23,630 nt of DNA from positions 1-23,630 of IMG/VR virus record IMGVR_UViG_3300034166_000567; one strand, 5' to 3'. This DNA is from a virus. Made by a program: the position numbers and the translations under genes. Under the pieces are notes generated by a model that saw nothing but the letters and a program-made list of their open reading frames with translations, was not told where the DNA came from and made no database searches. Each line of letters opens with the position of its first letter. The first letter of the stretch is position 1. Below, in pieces: positions 19,287 through 23,630 of this stretch.

Positions 19287-19837
19287 CTGACTAAACCTAG
19301 TGCTGGTCTTTGCACACTGGATCCAGCATACTTAAACCATTGAGTAGCAGAATACCTTTCTTTTAAAGTATTTTCAAGCACCTCATGCCAGTAGTCTGAA
19401 TTGCTAGGGAAGGTAATAAAACTGTTAGACTTTGGCTTAATCTTTAGGTTATGATCCATAAAGTTTATTTCTCCTCCATCATAATCATCGTTAAGATAGT
19501 ATATAACTGCAAAATCTCCTGCGGTATCTGCATGCTCGTTCATTTTATAATTTTTTTCAAATTTAACTAAAGGCGTTCTTTCATTTTCAAAAGAATAAAG
19601 TTCTACATTGTAGGAGTCTATACATTTTTGATAAGCAAGCATAAAAACCTTATCCAGAATTTTAGAAATTTCTTTTGGCATTTTTTCTGGTGAAAATGTT
19701 TGAACTCCCCAAGGCTGAACATTCCAAGAATCTATATTAATAGCATAGTCAAGTAGTTGCTTATGCTCTTCTTTAGATAAAACATTTTCTGTGATTTTTA
19801 TATTGTCTACAGAGTTTCCTAAGTTTTTATTTGTCAT
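19283..19837 (-). CDS. Prolyl-4-hydroxylase-like 2OG-Fe(II) oxygenase (184 aa)
   Basis: Iron triad His102-x-Asp104 (HAD) and His151 (HEV), with Arg161 as 2-oxoglutarate anchor. YYLNDDYDGGEINF and KPKSNSFITFPS are the family strands. Leaderless, with a TATAAT that doubles as the last codons (Tyr-Asn-stop) of the oxygenase gene just upstream. It is a tandem paralogue of that gene: both begin with a GNS-x-DNI segment and share the QPW motif. Confidence 0.88.
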   Translation of the reverse strand: MTNKNLGNSVDNIKITENVLSKEEHKQLLDYAINIDSWNVQPWGVQTFSPEKMPKEISKILDKVFMLAYQKCIDSYNVELYSFENERTPLVKFEKNYKMNEHADTAGDFAVIYYLNDDYDGGEINFMDHNLKIKPKSNSFITFPSNSDYWHEVLENTLKERYSATQWFKYAGSSVQRPALGLVR

Positions 19838-19840
19838 ATA

Positions 19841-20443
19841 TTAATTATACCATTCTGCTTTTTTGTTAAAACTGGAGCCAGTAAATTGAAACCACATGGC
19901 TGAACTATATCTGTCATTGTCTACAATTTCAAGCACTTCGTGCAAATAATTTTCATTTCCAGGGAAAATTATTAAACTATTAGGTTTTGGTTTAATTTGT
20001 AACTTATGGTCTGGGAAGTTGATTTCTCCACCAGTATAGTCGTCGTTAATATAATATACTGAAGCAATATGATTACCCTCAGACGAAAGGGTGTCCACAT
20101 GAGGATCTAAAGAAAAACCCTTTACAAACTTAACCAGATGTATTGCAGACTTATGAAAAGGATTAATATCCACATTATAAAGTTCTACAGACTTTTTATA
20201 AACAAGTTGAAATACTTTATTTAGTGTTGTGAGAATTTCTTCAGGCAAACTTTCTGATTCAATAGTTATGGCTTCCCATGGTTGCTTTTCCCAAGATCTG
20301 GCATTTTTTACGTAATTAAGAAGATTTGTGTGCTCTTCTTCGGACAAAACTTTTTCTATATACTGTATATTGTCTGTAGAGTTTCCTATTTTTGCAACAT
20401 TTGCTAAATATATCTCATCTTTTTCTGAAGGACTTTTAATCAT
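19841..20443 (-). CDS. Prolyl-4-hydroxylase-like 2OG-Fe(II) oxygenase (200 aa)
   Basis: Iron triad His115-x-Asp117 (HVD) and His168 (HEV), anchor Arg178, family strands YYINDDYTGGEINF and KPKPNSLIIFPG. TAGAAT lies 6 nt before the ATG, and the start overlaps the upstream stop (ATGA). It is a paralogue of the downstream neighbour, with an extra N-terminal segment of about 14 residues. Confidence 0.88.
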   Translation of the reverse strand: MIKSPSEKDEIYLANVAKIGNSTDNIQYIEKVLSEEEHTNLLNYVKNARSWEKQPWEAITIESESLPEEILTTLNKVFQLVYKKSVELYNVDINPFHKSAIHLVKFVKGFSLDPHVDTLSSEGNHIASVYYINDDYTGGEINFPDHKLQIKPKPNSLIIFPGNENYLHEVLEIVDNDRYSSAMWFQFTGSSFNKKAEWYN

Positions 20444-20847
20444 GTATCTATTCTACCATAATCTTCTGGCAGTAGTTTCTTTAATTCTTTATATGCTCCT
20501 GAAATTTTCTTCATTGAGTGGTAGTGTGGGTAGGCTGATCCGACCACCCCATATTCATCAAAGTAGGATATCTCAGGCTCAATATCAGTAATAAAATTAT
20601 CTAATCCTTTTTGAACCTCTTCTATATATTGGTATGCCCAATCACGAGAATCTGAAACAAATTTCAAAAAATCCTCATTAGACTGATCTTTGTCTGTTTT
20701 GTTTATATTACTGGTTAATTGCTGCATCAACAAAGCCTCTAAAGTTTTAGCGATAAGAGCCTTGTTAGCCCTTTTTTGTAGAACATATAGGGATAAGAAA
20801 AGCAAGGTTAAAGAAGACAAGATACATATAAAAATTAACTCAATCAT
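20440..20847 (-). CDS. N-terminally membrane-anchored phage protein (135 aa)
   Basis: Residues 2-22 form one hydrophobic helix (IELIFICILSSLTLLFLSL), followed by a long soluble helical part with a YFDEYG segment. It probably faces the cytoplasm. ATGA overlaps on both sides place it in the - strand operon. No enzyme motif recognised. Confidence 0.75.
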   Translation of the reverse strand: MIELIFICILSSLTLLFLSLYVLQKRANKALIAKTLEALLMQQLTSNINKTDKDQSNEDFLKFVSDSRDWAYQYIEEVQKGLDNFITDIEPEISYFDEYGVVGSAYPHYHSMKKISGAYKELKKLLPEDYGRIDT

Positions 20848-21083
20848 AGTTCTTTTCCACCCTCTCTTACTAATAGAACAATCGCTCCATTATCTTCTAG
20901 TGCTTTTTTAACACGGATCATATACTCTACAGCCTGCTTTTTAAGTTCAACTGTTTCTAAAGACATAAAGTCTTTTTCTTTTGCTTTTACAGTAATGAAA
21001 CTATCATTGTCAATGATCTGTAAAGAAAACCCCTTGGGGCAGTGCAATGATCTGAACGCTCTTCTCATTTGGTCTGTATACAT
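20844..21083 (-). CDS. Small hypothetical protein (79 aa)
   Basis: It ends in an ATGA overlap with the membrane-anchored gene and begins 1 nt after the WhiB-like gene's stop. A beta-rich N-terminal half (FSLQIIDNDSFITVKA) leads into a helix and a last strand (AIVLLVREGG). No family recognised. Confidence 0.72.
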   Translation of the reverse strand: MYTDQMRRAFRSLHCPKGFSLQIIDNDSFITVKAKEKDFMSLETVELKKQAVEYMIRVKKALEDNGAIVLLVREGGKEL

Positions 21084-21084
21084 A

Positions 21085-21356
21085 TTACTCCATTGTTAAC
21101 GACTGCCAAGTTTTTCCCCAGTCAGTCTTACTCTTGTGGCTAGAAAACTCTTTAGAGACTTCTCCATTTTCCAAGTATACACCACCCCAAACTCCCCATT
21201 CTTTCCCAGATATTCCTACAGAAAAGCACTCTTTTCTTACAGAACAATTAGAACACATTAGGTCTACTGCAGGTCTTAGAAGTTCATCTTCTTCGTACTT
21301 GTCAAAGAATACATTTGTGTCATAGTCCAAGCATGCAGCATCATCTTTTCACTCAT
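21085..21356 (-). pseudogene. WhiB-like transcription factor, apparently frameshifted
   Basis: The main frame shows the WhiB hallmarks: CSNCSVRKEC and GVWGG, with FFDKYEED before them. The first iron-sulfur Cys (AAC, encoded at 21333-21331) is in frame upstream, but no usable start precedes it: a TGA lies seven codons before the TTG at 21330. The only good ATG (21356) begins MSEK in another frame. One extra A in the AAAA run at 21349-21346 would join them as MSEKDDAACLDYD. So this is a sequencing indel, a programmed -1 slip at A-AAG, or a real mutation. WhiB proteins bind a 4Fe-4S cluster and steer sigma factor activity. Confidence 0.7.
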
Positions 21357-21367
21357 ACCTATTCATG

Positions 21368-21580
21368 CTACCTTACATACTTGTCAGGTATTTCCCATCC
21401 AGTTCTAGAAACGACAAAAATCTTTTTTAAGTGCCAAGCATTATTTTTTAATGCTCCTTGCTTTGATGTAAAGGCCTTATCTGACCTTGTCATCTCTACA
21501 ACATCCCATCCATCCCAGGAAAGGTTGCTGCTCTTGGAAACAATTGCTTCCATTTGTTCAAGAGAACTGATTGATACCAT
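21368..21580 (-). CDS. Small hypothetical protein (70 aa)
   Basis: AAGGAG lies about 8 nt before the ATG, so this gene uses a ribosome binding site. The product is alpha/beta with a Trp-rich core (WDGWDVVEM, NNAWHLKKIFVVSRTGWEI). It ends 11 nt before the WhiB-like start. No family recognised. Confidence 0.75.
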   Translation of the reverse strand: MVSISSLEQMEAIVSKSSNLSWDGWDVVEMTRSDKAFTSKQGALKNNAWHLKKIFVVSRTGWEIPDKYVR

Positions 21581-21592
21581 TGTGTGTACTCC

Positions 21593-21943
21593 TTAGAAGT
21601 TATATACGTTTGTGTTGATGTTTTTTGATCTTGATAAATTTACTATTCGAGAAGCCTGCTCTTTTGGATTAGAAACAAAAGCAAAATGATTAAAACTGTC
21701 TATGTTTTCTTCAATCCATTCAGGTGTAACTCTGAATAACTTGATAGTCTTTCCTCTAGACTTCATTCCTCTTTCAGAAAGATTAACAAACTCAGATGCC
21801 ATTGCGCTAATGTTTCCTGGACCAGCCGTATACAAGTAAAAATCTTTTTCACTTTCTTCTAGTTCAGATAAGGCAACTGCCATTGCTCTAAGAAAAATGT
21901 TATAGTTATTGAAACTAGGCGTTCCCTGCACCCCTACTATCAT
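21593..21943 (-). CDS. SLOG/Rossmann-like protein (116 aa)
   Basis: The N-terminal strand VGVQGTPSF, a helix, the strand DFYLYTAGPGN and a following helix ISAMASEF resemble the DUF2493/DprA-like SLOG fold, which binds nucleotides or DNA. A later strand pair (TIKLFRV, HFAFVSNP) completes a Rossmann pattern. AAGGG lies upstream of its start, which is inside the last 29 bases of the membrane-protein gene. Function in the phage is unknown. Confidence 0.6.
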   Translation of the reverse strand: MIVGVQGTPSFNNYNIFLRAMAVALSELEESEKDFYLYTAGPGNISAMASEFVNLSERGMKSRGKTIKLFRVTPEWIEENIDSFNHFAFVSNPKEQASRIVNLSRSKNINTNVYNF

Positions 21944-22328
21944 TGCTTATCCCTTCTCTTAGTTTGTCTAATATGAACAACATCTTGTCTAATTGTACCC
22001 TATCCATGTTGCTTGTGTCAACTTGTACAGCAGAATCTTTGCTAATCAGGTCATCTACCATTGGTGCTGTATAAAAAGCATTGTCCTTTATCCAATAAGC
22101 AGTATCTTCAACAATAATTACTTTAACATTTTCTTTTTCTTGACGAATTTTTGATTGACTTTTTTTGTTTATTTTTTCAATATATTTTTTTTGCTTAGAG
22201 TATTGATTATGAATCATAGCCTGAGTCATCATAGGCTCATAAACTGTTTTATTTTTAAAGAATACTACATATCCTATTATTAATAATAAAGGAACAGTTA
22301 AAGCCAATGCTCCGTACAAGTTGTTCAT
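21915..22328 (-). CDS. Single-pass membrane protein with basic coiled region (137 aa)
   Basis: The ATG at 22328 has GGGGG 6-7 nt upstream and is preferred to the in-frame TTG at 22340. Residues 4-27 are a transmembrane helix (LYGALALTVPLLLIIGYVVF), followed by a Lys/Gln-rich helical segment (KQKKYIEKINKKSQSKI) and a soluble domain. TACAAT lies about 20 nt upstream as a promoter. Function unknown. Confidence 0.75.
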   Translation of the reverse strand: MNNLYGALALTVPLLLIIGYVVFFKNKTVYEPMMTQAMIHNQYSKQKKYIEKINKKSQSKIRQEKENVKVIIVEDTAYWIKDNAFYTAPMVDDLISKDSAVQVDTSNMDRVQLDKMLFILDKLREGISNDSRGAGNA

Positions 22329-22398
22329 AAATACCCCCAAGTAACCATTGTATCACTTTTCTCGCAGAATGTAAAACAAATTGATAAACGCTATTTGT

Positions 22399-22620
22399 TT
22401 AAACTCTTAGTCTCCAGTTCATGGCTTTAGGACCTTGTTTTATCATTTGAAACATGTGGTGCTTATATTGTTCGGTTAGTTCTGAATATAGTTCTGGACT
22501 AACTACTTCAAGTTTATCGGTAATAGAATAAAGCATCTCTCCCTTGTCATCAATACCAGCCATCTCAATAGCCCCTTGCATAATTAAATGCTCTACCAAT
22601 GCCTCGCTTTTTGCGCTCAT
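22399..22620 (-). CDS. Small helical hypothetical protein (73 aa)
   Basis: Helix-rich, with an ALVEHLIMQGAIEMAG segment and a middle MLYSITDKLE that recall winged-helix-like small phage proteins. GAGAGG lies 11 nt before the start. No confident family. Confidence 0.7.
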   Translation of the reverse strand: MSAKSEALVEHLIMQGAIEMAGIDDKGEMLYSITDKLEVVSPELYSELTEQYKHHMFQMIKQGPKAMNWRLRV

Positions 22621-22654
22621 TATTTAATCAACCTCTCTTTGACATTCTTTGAAC

Positions 22655-23221
22655 TTAATAGGATATTTCTTTTTCTTTTATGTTCGTTGCCCAAATAGGC
22701 ATTGACATTCTTACACCAGATAAAACCTCAGTGATCTTGTGTACCTCTGTAGACTCAAAAATAACAAGACTTAACCTTTTTGGCTTAATTGTAAGATTTC
22801 TATGTGGAAAATTTAAATATCCTCCATCAAAATCTTCATTTAAATAAATAATCCCGCTTCTAAATAAATGCTCTGCCCCCTTATGGTTGTCTGCATGCTC
22901 CGTAAGAATGCTTTCTGGTCCCAACATTAGCATAAAAAGTGATGCTAGGTATATCTCTTCACTATCTTTAAAAAAAAGATTACACTCTAGTAAAAATTTA
23001 TCAGAGTATTTTTTTAATAAATGTAGTACTTCTGAGTGATCTGAGAATGTGTTTCGTTCTGGTATGTGTGACTCATACCTTACCTTATTCTCAATTCTAT
23101 GTCTTAGGGGTACATAAAATTTGTTTTTATCTAAACAGTTATTTTTTATATAACTTACAAGTGTGTCGGCATCTTCTAAAGTTATAAAATTTTCTACTAC
23201 ATTTATTTTAAAATCTGTCAT
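22655..23221 (-). CDS. Prolyl-4-hydroxylase-like 2OG-Fe(II) oxygenase (188 aa)
   Basis: Counted from the ATG at 23221: His109-x-Asp111 (HAD), YLNEDFDGGYLNFP, KPKRLSLVIFES, His161 (VHKI) and Arg171 give a complete triad plus 2-oxoglutarate anchor. A GTG one codon earlier is also possible. The start overlaps the stop of the nuclease gene, so the two are coupled. The substrate is unknown. Confidence 0.88.
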   Translation of the reverse strand: MTDFKINVVENFITLEDADTLVSYIKNNCLDKNKFYVPLRHRIENKVRYESHIPERNTFSDHSEVLHLLKKYSDKFLLECNLFFKDSEEIYLASLFMLMLGPESILTEHADNHKGAEHLFRSGIIYLNEDFDGGYLNFPHRNLTIKPKRLSLVIFESTEVHKITEVLSGVRMSMPIWATNIKEKEISY

Positions 23222-23628
23222 CACTTTCCAGACTTTGCTCTGGCCTTCTTCAAAGCGTCAAAATCTTTGACCTTTGTTTCTCCCATGTATCCCCAAGCAT
23301 GTCCATCATTGATCATCTTATCATTAATAGAAACGGTGTCTCCATCAAGATAAACCCAACCAAGAATACGACCAAACTTTTCAGACGAGTTCATCTTCTC
23401 TGTCTTAATAACTACAGACTTAGCACTCTCAATGGCAGCCTTCAAATAAGCCTTTGCTTCCAGCCCTAAAGCCTTTTCAGCCTTGTCTGCTGTACGAGAC
23501 TCAGGTGTATCAATTCCAGCCAGTCTGACTCTTGAACTAAAAGAAATGTCAAACCCTAAATCAATATCGACATCAATGGTATCTCCATCAACGACCTTTG
23601 TTACTTTCTTTACATAATATTCAAACAT
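23221..23628 (-). CDS. Staphylococcal nuclease-like (thermonuclease) protein (135 aa)
   Basis: The three core motifs of the SNc fold are present: VVDGDTIDVDI, VRLAGIDTPESRT (catalytic Arg and Asp/Glu region) and FGRILGWVYL. A calcium-dependent DNA/RNA endonuclease is expected. There is no signal peptide, so it acts inside the cell, perhaps on host DNA. The gene is complete and begins 3 nt from the window edge; its promoter is outside. Confidence 0.88.
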   Translation of the reverse strand: MFEYYVKKVTKVVDGDTIDVDIDLGFDISFSSRVRLAGIDTPESRTADKAEKALGLEAKAYLKAAIESAKSVVIKTEKMNSSEKFGRILGWVYLDGDTVSINDKMINDGHAWGYMGETKVKDFDALKKARAKSGK

Positions 23629-23630
23629 TA

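Noticed and set aside
1-23630. CRISPR array
   Set aside because: The direct repeats seen are either very short (7-10 bp) or duplicated coding sequence. No regular repeat-spacer pattern exists.

Overview
The window looks like part of a tailed-phage genome (or prophage) whose host is probably an actinobacterium, perhaps an aquatic one. The phage signs are tight runs of very small genes overlapping by 1-8 bases, four tRNA genes, HNH and GIY-YIG type nucleases, a holin-like protein and a phage-type Cys-rich protein. The actinobacterial signs are a WhiB-like gene (a family known only from Actinobacteria and their phages), a palindrome fitting the GlxR/Crp consensus TGTGANNTANNTCACA, and many promoters whose -10 box ends exactly 6 nt before the start codon, as expected of leaderless mRNAs. 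The host assignment is inference. The DNA is AT-rich, and the SGNH and oxygenase genes look more AT-rich than the left end.

Layout. 1-276: tRNA-Asp and a control region. 277-2904: eleven small + strand genes, mostly of unknown function, several with zinc ribbons. 2905-3792: a mostly non-coding, repeat-rich region with one leaderless gene. It carries CAAACCT heptamers in both orientations, 45-bp ATTACGA elements, a consensus promoter with no gene behind it, three tandem 10-bp repeats and three perfect DnaA boxes (TGTGGATAA), and is the best origin candidate. 3793-14669: an accessory region, mostly + strand, with 2-oxoglutarate/Fe(II) (2OG) oxygenases, a luciferase-like monooxygenase fused to a 2OG oxygenase, two short sulfotransferases, three SGNH-hydrolase paralogues, a HAD phosphatase, micro-zinc-ribbon proteins and a Met/Ile2-Gly-Arg tRNA cluster. 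14659-23628: mostly - strand, with a Cys-rich phage protein, two JmjC/cupin-like oxygenases flanking an HNH nuclease, a structured non-coding stretch and an Hsp20 gene, then a + strand methyltransferase, a holin-like protein, three more 2OG oxygenases, the WhiB-like gene (apparently frameshifted), a SLOG-like protein and a staphylococcal-nuclease-like protein.

Eight 2OG-type oxygenase domains in 23.6 kb, with sulfotransferases, SGNH hydrolases and a methyltransferase, suggest that the phage chemically decorates something: virion proteins, host surface glycans, or small molecules or nucleic acids. The sequence does not say which. The most unusual items are the monooxygenase-oxygenase fusion (6899-8326), the origin-like region, the strand-biased ATTACGA heptamer, the leaderless promoter grammar, a 102-bp identical patch shared by two otherwise diverged SGNH genes, and the WhiB frameshift.
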